Shown: piece by piece, positions 52,013-61,934 of the stretch
How positions within the stretch are numbered: position 1 is the first letter of the stretch
Layout of the letters: the number at the start of each line of letters is the position of its first letter
Source of the DNA: Bacillota bacterium
GTDB taxonomy: Bacteria; Bacillota; Negativicutes; CTSoil-072
NCBI GenBank assembly: GCA_017889545.1
Contig: JAGFZV010000003.1
Span: 1-64,000 of the forward strand
DNA: 64,000 bases
Direction: 5' to 3'
Position numbers and translations under genes: made by a program
Notes under the pieces: model-generated
The model's database searches: none
What the model saw: only the letters and a program-made list of their open reading frames with translations
Told to the model about the DNA's origin: nothing

Positions 52013-52927
52013 TCAAAGAGTCAACTCCCATTTTTCCTCGACCAAACCGCTCTTCCAGATATCATTTTGTTCTTCTTCTGTTCGCACAAAACCGAAACTG
52101 CTGTATAAATGTCTTGCCGCATCTAATTCCGCAAAAGTCCATAGAAAAACATGCGCAATATTTTGTTCCCGGCAATATGCGATTGCCTCTGTCATCAGAC
52201 AGCGTCCCAACCCTTTGCCGCGAAATTCCGGTTCAATCAAAAACCAGCGCAGTTGAGCTGTTTTTTCATCCGCTTTTACAATAGCTACAAATCCCACTAT
52301 TTGACCATATGCTTCCGCAACCCACATTTTTCCGCTCGCAGGATGGTTTAAAAAACTCAAGAGACCATCAAAGACATATTTTTCGAATATTGGCTGCAGA
52401 CCATATTCCTTTGCATAAAGAACGCTATGACGATAGGCAATATATCCGGCGTCCCCCGGCTGATAGGACCGGATCGTGATCGGCGCAGCATGTTCCCTTG
52501 ACAATAGCATTTGGATTTTTTCCATGCAGCGGACCAATTCTTCTTGTTCATAATCCGACAGCGGCTTTACTATCTCAAGCAATTGATTACTTGAGGCCTG
52601 CGATAATCCGTTAAACACCGTTTCCCCTTTTTCAGTCAGCTTCAAAAGTTGTGACCGTTTGTCCTGAGCCGAATCGCAGACGGCAACCAAACCTTCATTT
52701 TTAAAACGGCGCAGCATTCGACTGAGATAGCCCGGATCGATCTGTAAAATCCGTATCAGCTGCGAAGCCGTACATGCCCTTGCCTTGTTTATTTCCAGCA
52801 TGACCCGTACTTCCGCAAGGGAATACTTGCTCTCCAGTATGGTCTTATTCACCAAGCCGATAAAATTGGTATAAAATCGATTGAACTGCCTGATACGCGA
52901 GACTCGGTTTTCGGCACCATTCGCCAT
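52013..52927 (-). CDS. MarR-GNAT fusion: helix-turn-helix regulator with C-terminal acetyltransferase
   Basis: MarR wHTH (LIRILQIDPGYLSRMLRRFKNEGLV) followed by GNAT motif A (RGKGLGRCLMTEAI). Confidence 0.93.
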   Translation of the reverse strand: MANGAENRVSRIRQFNRFYTNFIGLVNKTILESKYSLAEVRVMLEINKARACTASQLIRILQIDPGYLSRMLRRFKNEGLVAVCDSAQDKRSQLLKLTEKGETVFNGLSQASSNQLLEIVKPLSDYEQEELVRCMEKIQMLLSREHAAPITIRSYQPGDAGYIAYRHSVLYAKEYGLQPIFEKYVFDGLLSFLNHPASGKMWVAEAYGQIVGFVAIVKADEKTAQLRWFLIEPEFRGKGLGRCLMTEAIAYCREQNIAHVFLWTFAELDAARHLYSSFGFVRTEEEQNDIWKSGLVEEKWELTL

Positions 52928-52966
52928 AATCCAACCCCCAGTAAAAAATTTTAAATATTTCTTATC

Positions 52967-53028
52967 GTATCAAAAAACAGTTGACTAAGTCAAGCAATTG
53001 CTTGACTTAGTCAACTGTTTTTTGATAC
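52967..53028. promoter_or_regulatory. 62-bp perfect palindrome, probable MarR operator and terminator
   Basis: gtatcaaaaaacagttgactaagtcaagcaa | ttgcttgacttagtcaactgttttttgatac. Confidence 0.85.
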
Positions 53029-53033
53029 TCACG

Positions 53034-54401
53034 TTATTGCACCACGTTTTTCGCTGTTGTCAACGATTCCAGAAAGGTTTTGCCGTTTCTTCGCGTTAAA
53101 TCCAAATCACTGACAACCACTTTCATCACGGCTACGCGCGCCAATGTTCCATTGTCATTCGGTCGATTGACATCTCCATAGGATGCCAAGGAATGAATGA
53201 CATAAAACTTGCCTTGATCTCTGCCCAAATAAAGCATCACATGGCCGTCCATATGGAGAGTTGCTCCGGGCTGCACCAACAGGAGTTTCTTTTCTATCGA
53301 ACCATAATCCATATTTTCAAGGCGAATGACTTTTCCAATTTCGACTTCCTGTTGATCGGCATTGCGGGGCAGCATAATGCCGAATGATCGATAAACGTTC
53401 ATGATCAAGCTCGAACAATCCACACTGTCATGCAGGCCGCCCCATCCGTATGGCTGACCGTAAAATTTAAAAGCCTGCTTGATCATATTGGCTTGTGTAT
53501 AAGGCAGATAACCAATACGAACATCGGCATCAGTGGATGTTTCAAGACGCGTAAAGTACAATTTCCCATATTGATTCCGGGCCGGCAATAAGACCGTAAA
53601 ACCCTTTTTCTTTTGATCATTGCTATTGCCCTGCGCCAGAGGCAGTTTGGCCCCCATTTCAAACACCATAGACTGTCCGCTGCCATTACCGCGGATCAGC
53701 AATTGATTTCCGGTTACCACCAGATACCGCGACGAGTTCATGTAGTCAAGCCATTCGCGCCGATTGGCGGCGATGGCAAGATGATTTGCCGGTATCCAGC
53801 CCCGGTAATTGCCAGTCTGAACATAAAACCAATCCTTACGCAAACTTTGATGCAAAACAATCACCGGCACGGCAGGATCGACCGCTGTTTCCTGAAACAG
53901 ATCGAATTCACGATCTTCTGCTGACTCAAATACGCCTTTGCCGGTTGGGAAAGTTCGCAAATTGGCCCGTGTCACAGTAAAACCGTATCTGATGGGGTTG
54001 CTGTCTTTTATCGCCGCAAAGTTGATTTGTGTCCTCAGCTCATTATAAAAGGACTCGCCAACAGGAGTTCCGCCGCTATACATTTTCTCTTTGGGGAATG
54101 ATGCTGCTGTTAACAGTGTCATGAGCTGTTTTTTGCTCAAGGTTTGCGGGTATTTTTCAAGATCAACAACCGTATCGGGCATTGCGGTTTGGATCGCCCG
54201 GTTATAACTTTGGATCTGCTTTTCCGACATAATGATCGCATTCGGAGTGGACAGCTTGCCGGTCCAATAGGCCGGTTTCAGCATCGCGCCGTCGGAAACC
54301 GGAGCCGAACAGCTGGCAATAGGCAAAGAAGAAAGCACAGCAATGCACAATGCGGCTAAAATCGGAATAAAATTTATTCTTAAGCGATCGCAATTCATCA
54401 C
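53034..54401 (-). CDS. NlpC/P60-family (C40) peptidase lipoprotein with SH3-like domains
   Basis: Lipobox LPIASCSAP; YGWGGLHDSVDCSSLIMNVYRSFGIMLPRNADQQ; MDGHVMLYLG. Confidence 0.92.
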   Translation of the reverse strand: MMNCDRLRINFIPILAALCIAVLSSLPIASCSAPVSDGAMLKPAYWTGKLSTPNAIIMSEKQIQSYNRAIQTAMPDTVVDLEKYPQTLSKKQLMTLLTAASFPKEKMYSGGTPVGESFYNELRTQINFAAIKDSNPIRYGFTVTRANLRTFPTGKGVFESAEDREFDLFQETAVDPAVPVIVLHQSLRKDWFYVQTGNYRGWIPANHLAIAANRREWLDYMNSSRYLVVTGNQLLIRGNGSGQSMVFEMGAKLPLAQGNSNDQKKKGFTVLLPARNQYGKLYFTRLETSTDADVRIGYLPYTQANMIKQAFKFYGQPYGWGGLHDSVDCSSLIMNVYRSFGIMLPRNADQQEVEIGKVIRLENMDYGSIEKKLLLVQPGATLHMDGHVMLYLGRDQGKFYVIHSLASYGDVNRPNDNGTLARVAVMKVVVSDLDLTRRNGKTFLESLTTAKNVVQ

Positions 54402-56560
54402 GCGGCCCTCTTTTCTTCCTTCGCGCGAGTACGTAAAAGCCGCAAGCTATTCAGGGTTACAATAATCGTAGCGCCCATGTCAGCAAGGATTGCCAGCCAC
54501 AAGGTCAGCCAGCCGGGGAACACGGCCAAAATGGCAAAGGCTTTGATCAACAACGAGAATGTAATGTTCTGGCGAATAACGGTTAACGCTTTCCGACTTA
54601 GCCGGATAGTGAACGGCAGTTTGGTTAGATCATCCGCCATAAGAGCAATATCCGCTGTTTCAAGAGCCGTATCCGTTCCAGCCCCGCCCATCGCGATGCC
54701 TACGGTTGATAACGCCAGGGCCGGCGCATCGTTGATGCCATCGCCGACCATTGCTACTTTGCCGTATTTGTTCAGCAGTTCTTGCACCGCTGTTAACTTA
54801 TCCTGCGGCAATAATTCCGCCCGGTATTCATCAACGCCCGCTTTTGCTGCAACCGCTTTTGCCGTATCGGCATTATCGCCGGTCAGCATGATGACATGTT
54901 GAATGCCTGCTTTCTTGAGGGCCGCCACGGTGGCAGCGCTTGATTGTCTTACTTCATCAGCTACAGCAATCATTCCCAAAAAAGCGTCCTTTGTCCCTAG
55001 GATCATGACCGTTTTTCCTTCTGCCTGCAGCCGGTCCAGTTCTTTGCTGACAGATTCCAATGAAATGCCGAGTTCGTTGAACAGCCGCGAATTACCCAAA
55101 TAAACCATTCTTTGACTAATCTTGCCCTGCACTCCTCTGCCGGGAACTGCGGCAAAGTCCTCTGCCGGCACTGCCTGCCCCCCCTTGCTTTGGGCTGCTT
55201 TGATGATCGATTTTGCTATGGGATGTTCAGAGCGCGTTTCCAAATTGGCTGCGATCTGCAAAAGCTGATCTGTCTCTATGGAGCCAAGCGGCACAATATC
55301 GGTAACAACTAATTCCCCGCGTGTTAATGTCCCGGTTTTATCAAATGCAATCGCGCTTAATGAGCCGACTTCTTCCAAATATATGCCGCCTTTGATCAAA
55401 ACCCCGTTTTGGGCCGCATTGCTAATCGCACTGACGATTGCCACCGGGGTGGACACTACCAATGCACAAGGACAGGCCACAACAAGAAGAGTCAGACTGC
55501 GGTAAATCCACGGTGTCCATTCATAGCCCAAAAACAGTGGTGGTATAAATAGGATGCCTACCGCCAGCACCATGACCACAGGAGTATATACGGCAGCAAA
55601 TTTCTCAACGAACGCCTGAGACGGAGCGCGTTTTGCCTGCGCCTCCTCTACCATGTGAATAATTTTGGCGATGGCCGTATCCTGCACTAATTTTGTCACC
55701 TTTACTTCCAGAGAGCCATAGGTATTGATCGTGCCGGCAAAAACTTCCGCACCGGGGCCTTTTTCGACCGGAAGGGATTCCCCGGTGATGGCAGACTGAT
55801 TAATAGCGCTTTCACCTTTTACAATTTCGCCGTCCATGGCAATTTTCTCACCTGGACGGATCACCATGATATCCTGGACATTAATTTCTTCCACCGGAAC
55901 TTCTATTTCATTGCCTACGTGAAGCAGCCGCGCTGTTTTCGGAGTGATGTCCATCAATTGCCTTATGGAACGGCGGGCTTTTTCCATTGTCCATGCTTCC
56001 AACAGCTCAGAAATTGCGTAAAGAAAAGCCACTGTAGCGCCTTCCTCATATTGTCCGATCGCCAATGCCCCGATGACTGCGACACTCATAAGCACACTCA
56101 TATTAAAATTCAAACGCGGCAAAGCAAGGACAGCCTTGCGAAAATTACTCCAGCCGCCCAGCACAATAGCCATCGCATAAACCGGCAGAAACGGCATCCC
56201 GGAACCGCCGAATTTCTCCAAACCATAGGCAACTGCCAGGCTTAGACCGGACAACACGGCACGCCTCAGCTCCCAATTCGTCTTTTTGGGCGGGCCGGTT
56301 TTTGTGCGTTGCTTCTGCATGACTAGATGAATGGTATATCCTTCACCCTGTCCCAGCTTTTGGATCAGTTGCAAATCTGTAATCCCTTCGACGATGAGCT
56401 TGCCGGTTAACTTATTCAATGATGCTTTTCGAATACCCGGAAGTTCGTTGACTTCTTTCTCAAACTTTTGGGCACAGTCCATGCAAGTGATCCCATCCAC
56501 CTGAAAGACCGCTTTTTTCTTATCTTGCGGCATCGAGTTCCACCCCCTGATAAAATTCAA
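54398..56560 (-). CDS. Zn/Cd/Pb-type heavy-metal P-type ATPase
   Basis: HMA GITCMDCAQKFE; CPCALVVSTPVAIV; DKTGTLTRG. Confidence 0.93.
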   Translation of the reverse strand: MNFIRGWNSMPQDKKKAVFQVDGITCMDCAQKFEKEVNELPGIRKASLNKLTGKLIVEGITDLQLIQKLGQGEGYTIHLVMQKQRTKTGPPKKTNWELRRAVLSGLSLAVAYGLEKFGGSGMPFLPVYAMAIVLGGWSNFRKAVLALPRLNFNMSVLMSVAVIGALAIGQYEEGATVAFLYAISELLEAWTMEKARRSIRQLMDITPKTARLLHVGNEIEVPVEEINVQDIMVIRPGEKIAMDGEIVKGESAINQSAITGESLPVEKGPGAEVFAGTINTYGSLEVKVTKLVQDTAIAKIIHMVEEAQAKRAPSQAFVEKFAAVYTPVVMVLAVGILFIPPLFLGYEWTPWIYRSLTLLVVACPCALVVSTPVAIVSAISNAAQNGVLIKGGIYLEEVGSLSAIAFDKTGTLTRGELVVTDIVPLGSIETDQLLQIAANLETRSEHPIAKSIIKAAQSKGGQAVPAEDFAAVPGRGVQGKISQRMVYLGNSRLFNELGISLESVSKELDRLQAEGKTVMILGTKDAFLGMIAVADEVRQSSAATVAALKKAGIQHVIMLTGDNADTAKAVAAKAGVDEYRAELLPQDKLTAVQELLNKYGKVAMVGDGINDAPALALSTVGIAMGGAGTDTALETADIALMADDLTKLPFTIRLSRKALTVIRQNITFSLLIKAFAILAVFPGWLTLWLAILADMGATIIVTLNSLRLLRTRAKEEKRAA

Positions 56561-56625
56561 AGTTCCATCCGAAAAGAGAGCGGATTTCTTGTATTATCTA
56601 TATTATACTAAATATTTTCAACATT

Positions 56626-56688
56626 ATTACCATTCACACTTTAATTATTTCTGAGCATGCAAAAAGAGTCTGCATTTCTGCAAACTCT
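56626..56688. repeat. Dispersed 63-bp repeat, copy A (contains a terminator for the 56734 gene)
   Basis: 55/63 identical without gaps to 60857-60919 (hand alignment). Confidence 0.85.
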
Positions 56689-56733
56689 CTCTATAGTTAC
56701 CACTTGGAGCAAGTCTTCATTTATATCAATATT

Positions 56734-57897
56734 CTAAGCGGGAATAACACGGATAGCGGCCTCACCATTGACAGGGCAGGCATTTTCGCAGGAACCGCAG
56801 CCCACGCACTTGTCGGACAAAACGGTAGGCCGATGATGTTCATCTGCAGAAATTGCCAGAACAGGACATTGTTCGCCGCAAATATAGCACATTTTTCCAT
56901 CATTCCAGGCGATACAACGAGGCTTATCTATAACAGCTTTGCCCATCCGGATTTTTTCCAGAGGGACTTGGGCAATGGCTCCGGTCGGACACACTTTCTG
57001 GCATGCCAGGCACAAATCACAGCGGTTTTTCCGTGGGATGACATAAGGCGTTTCAAAATTCGCCAGGCCTTCAGTAATCGGCATCGGGCGCAACGCGTTA
57101 CTGGGACAAACCTGAATACATCTTCCGCATCGGTTGCAAACGGCAGTAAAATCCAGTTCCGGCAGAGCGCCAGGAGGGCGTAAAACTTTTTCTGCCGCCC
57201 AAACCGTCTTTCTCCATAAAGCACCCGCCATAGCAACGGCAAAAGCGACTTTGAAGAACTGTCTTCGCGACTCTTGAGGCTTTGCGCCGGCAAGTTCGCA
57301 ACGGAAAAACCGCAGCCGGGCGACCAGTGACAAAAGAACTCCGGTCGGACAGAGTACGCTGCACCAGAGTCGGGAAAAAAGCAGGGTACCAACGATTATC
57401 CCAATAAGCATCCAGGGAATATCCCCCTGCAATCCCCTCACAATCTCATGGCTGAATAATGCAAAAGGGGTAAAAAAGAACACCCAGTTTGACCCGAGGA
57501 CAAAGATGGTGCCCAGAAAAATGAACCAATAACCCCGTACGGGCTGTACTGCACGCAGCACTTTGGTTCTGAGCAACGACAACTTCGGGAAAGCTGCCCG
57601 GCCAATTTTATCCGTCAGTGTCAACAAAGCGCCAAAAGGGCACAGCCAGCCGCAAAATATCCTGCCCCACAATAAGGTTGATACCAAAGTCAACAGCGGC
57701 AGCCATGCCCAGGAAGGAACTTCCTGCTGCCAACGGAGTTGACTCAGCAAAAGCCAGGGATCAAGGCGCGAAAACGATTGCAGTAATTGATTTTCCAGCT
57801 CGGGCGGGTATGCTAATACCGCAAGAAGCAAGATAAAGGATAGTAACGAGATGAACTGCAACGTATATCGCAGCAATAGCGCTTTCTTAGATTTCAT
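56734..57897 (-). CDS. NapH/NosR-like membrane polyferredoxin
   Basis: TM segments plus CGRCIQVCPSNAL, CDLCLACQKVCPTGA, CYICGEQCPVLA, CVGCGSCENACPV. Confidence 0.87.
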   Translation of the reverse strand: MKSKKALLLRYTLQFISLLSFILLLAVLAYPPELENQLLQSFSRLDPWLLLSQLRWQQEVPSWAWLPLLTLVSTLLWGRIFCGWLCPFGALLTLTDKIGRAAFPKLSLLRTKVLRAVQPVRGYWFIFLGTIFVLGSNWVFFFTPFALFSHEIVRGLQGDIPWMLIGIIVGTLLFSRLWCSVLCPTGVLLSLVARLRFFRCELAGAKPQESRRQFFKVAFAVAMAGALWRKTVWAAEKVLRPPGALPELDFTAVCNRCGRCIQVCPSNALRPMPITEGLANFETPYVIPRKNRCDLCLACQKVCPTGAIAQVPLEKIRMGKAVIDKPRCIAWNDGKMCYICGEQCPVLAISADEHHRPTVLSDKCVGCGSCENACPVNGEAAIRVIPA

Positions 57898-57901
57898 TGC
57901 C

Positions 57902-58852
57902 TTACACCTTCACAACGGTAAGTTTTTGCAGATCCATTTCTCCCACGCCCAATTTCGCGGCAGCCGTTATATATTCAATATCCGTTGCTTTATGCCCAAA
58001 CAATGTCGCAGCGTAAGTGTCGACGGCTACAGGGTCGACGCCAAAAACCACTTGATTCCATTCACGAATAGCGCCCGGTCCCATCGGACCATTATCCGTA
58101 ATCCCTCTTGTAGCGTCCACAATGGTGAGATGAGGTTTGCGGAATGCAGCAAGTTCAGCAATACATTGTATAAGGTCCGTGCTGTGGAAGTAGCCGCGGT
58201 CCCACACAAGCCCCATCATATTTTTCAGCCCCAGAGTCAGTTTGGTCATACTGTGATGTTTAAGAATAGGAAAGTTAATAAACACGTCAGCGCTTAACAC
58301 ATCTTTTGAAAACAAAGCGGTTTTTAAGGTTTTTCCACCGGTATCAACTTGAGTGTAAAAGCTTTGCGAATTGATGGCATAAGCTTTTCCTCCTGCAGCT
58401 TCCACAGCCGCCTTAATTCCGCTGTTCGTCAGACATACAAGCGGACTCTGAAAAGGATAATCGATTACTTTTACTTCCCTGGCCCCTGCTGCCAAGCATT
58501 GTTTCACTACAGCTGCAATTAGCTGCGGATTGGTCGTTGCCGCTTCTTCCGGTTTTCTGGCAACACTGAAATTCGGTTTCAGCACCACTGCAGCTCCTTT
58601 TTTAACCAAAACACCTATTCCGCCAAGCGCGGCAAAACCTTTTTCTATTAACGAATTAGGATCAGATCCCTCCGATACAATCAGTTTATTGCGAGCATAT
58701 ACACTTTCTGACGAAGGAGGCGCTTGCTTACTTTGAGTATTTTGCGCATTTTGCTGACTATCATTCTTTTCAGAAAGATTCAGGCCGCAGCCTGCTAATC
58801 CTAACGACAATAATCCATAGCCGACCCCGCTAATAAATTGACGTCTATCCAT
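57902..58852 (-). CDS. DUF362 domain-containing lipoprotein-like protein
   Basis: MDRRQFISGVGYGLLSLGLAGCGLNL; VVLKPNFSVARKPEEAATTNPQLIAAVVKQC; FINFPILKHHSMTKLTLGLKNMMGL. Confidence 0.87.
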   Translation of the reverse strand: MDRRQFISGVGYGLLSLGLAGCGLNLSEKNDSQQNAQNTQSKQAPPSSESVYARNKLIVSEGSDPNSLIEKGFAALGGIGVLVKKGAAVVLKPNFSVARKPEEAATTNPQLIAAVVKQCLAAGAREVKVIDYPFQSPLVCLTNSGIKAAVEAAGGKAYAINSQSFYTQVDTGGKTLKTALFSKDVLSADVFINFPILKHHSMTKLTLGLKNMMGLVWDRGYFHSTDLIQCIAELAAFRKPHLTIVDATRGITDNGPMGPGAIREWNQVVFGVDPVAVDTYAATLFGHKATDIEYITAAAKLGVGEMDLQKLTVVKV

Positions 58853-58903
58853 GCTTCACCATCCCTCACTCAAATGGTTCCAAAAACCTTTCTGTAGACA
58901 TCT

Positions 58904-59536
58904 TTAAGGAAAGATTTCTTCAAAATTCAGCAGTTCGGTAATTCCGCTGATTGCCCTTTCACAGTTCTCCACATGGCCAAAACCATACTTTGCAAAGATA
59001 AAGGGAAGCTGAGCCATTTGCGTTGCCTCATAATCTCCCTGAGTATCGCCAACATATACGGCGTCTGTTAACTTATTTCTTTTCATCAACAGCATGATGT
59101 TTTCGCCTTTCACGTTGCCGGTGACGCCAAAGCATTCCCAATCCTTAATATACGGTTTAATCCCTGCCTTTTTCATAAACAATTCAATATAGCCAGCTTG
59201 GCAATTACTGACAATGAATAATTGATATTTCCCGGACAGTTTTTTGATGGTTTCTACCACATCAGGAAACAATAGATTAACCGTATTTTCTTCCAATGCG
59301 TCATGCTCATACCTGCAGCACTTTTCCATTAGTAACTCTTTCGTTTTTGCATCAGCATCATAAAATAAATCATCGGCGATCACCTTCATCGTCTTGCCAA
59401 ATTCCTTCTTTAACACAGCAGCGCTCACCACTGCCGCAGTTCCGCCGACTTCAGAAATCGCCTTATTCCAGGCTTGCGCTACCACTTCCGTCGTGTCCCA
59501 TAGGGTTCCATCAACGTCAAATATTATATTCCGCAT
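58904..59536 (-). CDS. HAD-superfamily hydrolase (phosphoglycolate phosphatase-like)
   Basis: IIFDVDGTLWDT; LFIVSNCQAGY; VYVGDTQGDYEA. Confidence 0.92.
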   Translation of the reverse strand: MRNIIFDVDGTLWDTTEVVAQAWNKAISEVGGTAAVVSAAVLKKEFGKTMKVIADDLFYDADAKTKELLMEKCCRYEHDALEENTVNLLFPDVVETIKKLSGKYQLFIVSNCQAGYIELFMKKAGIKPYIKDWECFGVTGNVKGENIMLLMKRNKLTDAVYVGDTQGDYEATQMAQLPFIFAKYGFGHVENCERAISGITELLNFEEIFP

Positions 59537-59589
59537 GATAAAACCCTCTTTCCGTTTCTTAGGTTGGGGATTATTTATTTATCAGACGC

Positions 59590-60744
59590 TCACGATTTTT
59601 CTGTTCTCCATCCGGCAGGAAGCTTTGCTTCAAAAGTATCCGCTACATTCTTTAGCCATTTTGTAATCTCAATATGCTGCGGACAGCTTTCTTCACACTT
59701 TTTACAGTCAATACAGTCTGAAGCCTTGCCATAGGTTTTTATATAATTATCATAGTATACTCTTTGTGTAGAAAACATTTTGTTCAAGGACTGCTTTTCC
59801 GTATTGTATAAGGCAAAATACTTCGGAATGGCTATGTTTTTCGGACAGCCCTCTACACAATACTGACAGGCTGTGCATGGAATCGCAATTGCTTCGTTAA
59901 TGATTCCGACCGCCTTGTTCACAATGTCATATTCTTCCTTTACGAGAGGCTTGAATTCCTGCATATATCCCGTATTATCCAGTAGTTGCTCCATGTCGGA
60001 CATTCCGCTTAATACCATCATAATCCCCTCGTGGCTTGCTGCATAACGAATAGCCCATGATGACACTGACAGATCCGGATGATACTCTTTAAATAATTGC
60101 TCTGCTTTTTCGGGCACTTGGGCAAGCGTGCCACCTTTCACAGGTTCCATGACAATAACCGGTTTATTATGTTTTCTTGCTACTTCATAGCACTTTCTTG
60201 ACTGTATGCTTTCATTGTCCCAATCCAAATAATTAATCTGCAACTGAACAAAATCCACTTCCGGATGTGCTGAAAGGATTTCTTCCAATAACTCCGCACG
60301 ATCGTGATAAGAAAATCCGATCTGTCTAATCTTTCCTTCCTTTTTCTTTTGCTGGACAAATGCAAAGCTATCAAATTTTTTAACGATCTCATAGTGCGAT
60401 ACGCCGAGGTTATGAAGCAGATAGTAATCGAAGTAATCTACACCACATTTTTCTAACTGTTCGTTGAAAATCCGTTCCTGGTCTTCTTGTGTTTTCAACA
60501 ACATTGTCGGCAATTTTGTCGCCACCGTAAAGCTGTCTCTTTTATGGCGTCTTACTAGCGACTCTCGCATAGCGATCTCACTCTTAAACATATGATACAT
60601 ATAAGCTGTATCAAAATAGGTAAAACCTCTATCCAAAAAAGTATCCACCATTTGATTTAATGTGTCCATGTCAATACTTTCTTGATCATTCTGATTTTTA
60701 AGCGGCAAGCGCATAAATCCAAATCCTAATTTTTTCTTTTCCAT
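59590..60744 (-). CDS. Aldo/keto reductase with C-terminal ferredoxin-type Cys clusters
   Basis: GFGFMRLPL...[27 protein letters not shown] and [15 protein letters not shown]. Confidence 0.93.
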   Translation of the reverse strand: MEKKKLGFGFMRLPLKNQNDQESIDMDTLNQMVDTFLDRGFTYFDTAYMYHMFKSEIAMRESLVRRHKRDSFTVATKLPTMLLKTQEDQERIFNEQLEKCGVDYFDYYLLHNLGVSHYEIVKKFDSFAFVQQKKKEGKIRQIGFSYHDRAELLEEILSAHPEVDFVQLQINYLDWDNESIQSRKCYEVARKHNKPVIVMEPVKGGTLAQVPEKAEQLFKEYHPDLSVSSWAIRYAASHEGIMMVLSGMSDMEQLLDNTGYMQEFKPLVKEEYDIVNKAVGIINEAIAIPCTACQYCVEGCPKNIAIPKYFALYNTEKQSLNKMFSTQRVYYDNYIKTYGKASDCIDCKKCEESCPQHIEITKWLKNVADTFEAKLPAGWRTEKS

Positions 60745-60856
60745 ACCGATATTTCTCCTTTAATTTTTACTTATAAGATAACTTTACCACGTTGAGTTCA
60801 CTCCATGTCAAGTAGTATTATCAATTTTTACTTCTCTGGTTTAGGTTCGTAGCAAA

Positions 60857-60919
60857 ATTACCATCCATACTTTACTTTTTTCCGCGCATTCAAAAAGAGC
60901 CTGCATTTCTGCAAACTCT
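60857..60919. repeat. Dispersed 63-bp repeat, copy B (contains a terminator for the 60950 gene)
   Basis: 55/63 identical without gaps to 56626-56688. Confidence 0.85.
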
Positions 60920-60949
60920 TTGTTCTAGTGGAAATTAACCAATTTCAGT

Positions 60950-61887
60950 TCATAGAAGTTTCGGGGCCTGAGACAAACATTCTTTGGCTTGACTCATCAT
61001 CGATTCGATCATGTCCCTGGCAGGTTCAATTTTAACGAGTGGCAGCAAACTTTGCCCGGCTAAGATCATCCCATTTTCCACATCGCCATCAACAGCGGCC
61101 AAACGGTTTGTCCCCGTTGCAATACGTTCCAACTCTGAAAGCGGAGCACAGAGCCGTTCCTTTGTCAAAAATTTATTTGTAAATTTGTTTTTTATACCAC
61201 GCACTGCATGTCCGCTAAGCAATCCGGTAACGACGCTGTCCGTATCGGCTGCATCAATAATTCTTTGCTTCACATTCGGATGTACCGTGCACTCCTCTGC
61301 CAGCATGAAGCGCGTTCCCATCTGCACTCCTGATGCACCCATGATTAACGCCGCCGCCAATCCACGGCCATCGACAAACCCGCCTGCCGCAATCACGGGA
61401 ATGTTTATCAGCGGGATCACTTGCGTCATTAAAGCCATTGTCGTCAGTGATCCAATATGGCCGCCGGCTTCCATTCCTTCGATAACAATGGCATCGGCGC
61501 CGTTTTCTTCCATTCGAACAGCCAATTTTGCGTTAGGCACTACAGATATTTTCTTAATTCCGGCAGCATCAAATTGCGCAAAATAGGGTATCGGGTTGCC
61601 CGCTCCCAGCGCAACAAACGAAACTCCTTCTTCGCAAATTACATTCATGATTGCCTCTTTGTGATCCGTCAAAAGGGTTACATTTACGCCAAACGGCTTA
61701 TCGGTTAATGCTTTTGCCAACCGAATTTGTTCTCTTACCCAGGCCGCCTCCCGGCCTCCGGCGGCAATAACCCCAGCGCCGCCTGCCTCCGATACGGCAG
61801 CGGCTAATTTGGCTTCCGAAACCCAAGCCATCCCGCCTTGCATAATCGGATACTGTATATTAAGAAGTCGCTTTAATTTATTGGTCA
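60950..61887 (-). CDS. Nitronate monooxygenase/FabK-like flavoprotein
   Basis: YPIMQGGMAWVSEAKLAAAVSEAGGAGVIAAG; IEGMEAGGHIG; MGTRFMLAEECTVH; RBS GGAG upstream of ATG 61887. Confidence 0.9.
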
Positions 61888-61934
61888 TGTCGAGATCTCC
61901 TTTTTCAGAAAGTAAGGTTGTGCAATGATTTGGC

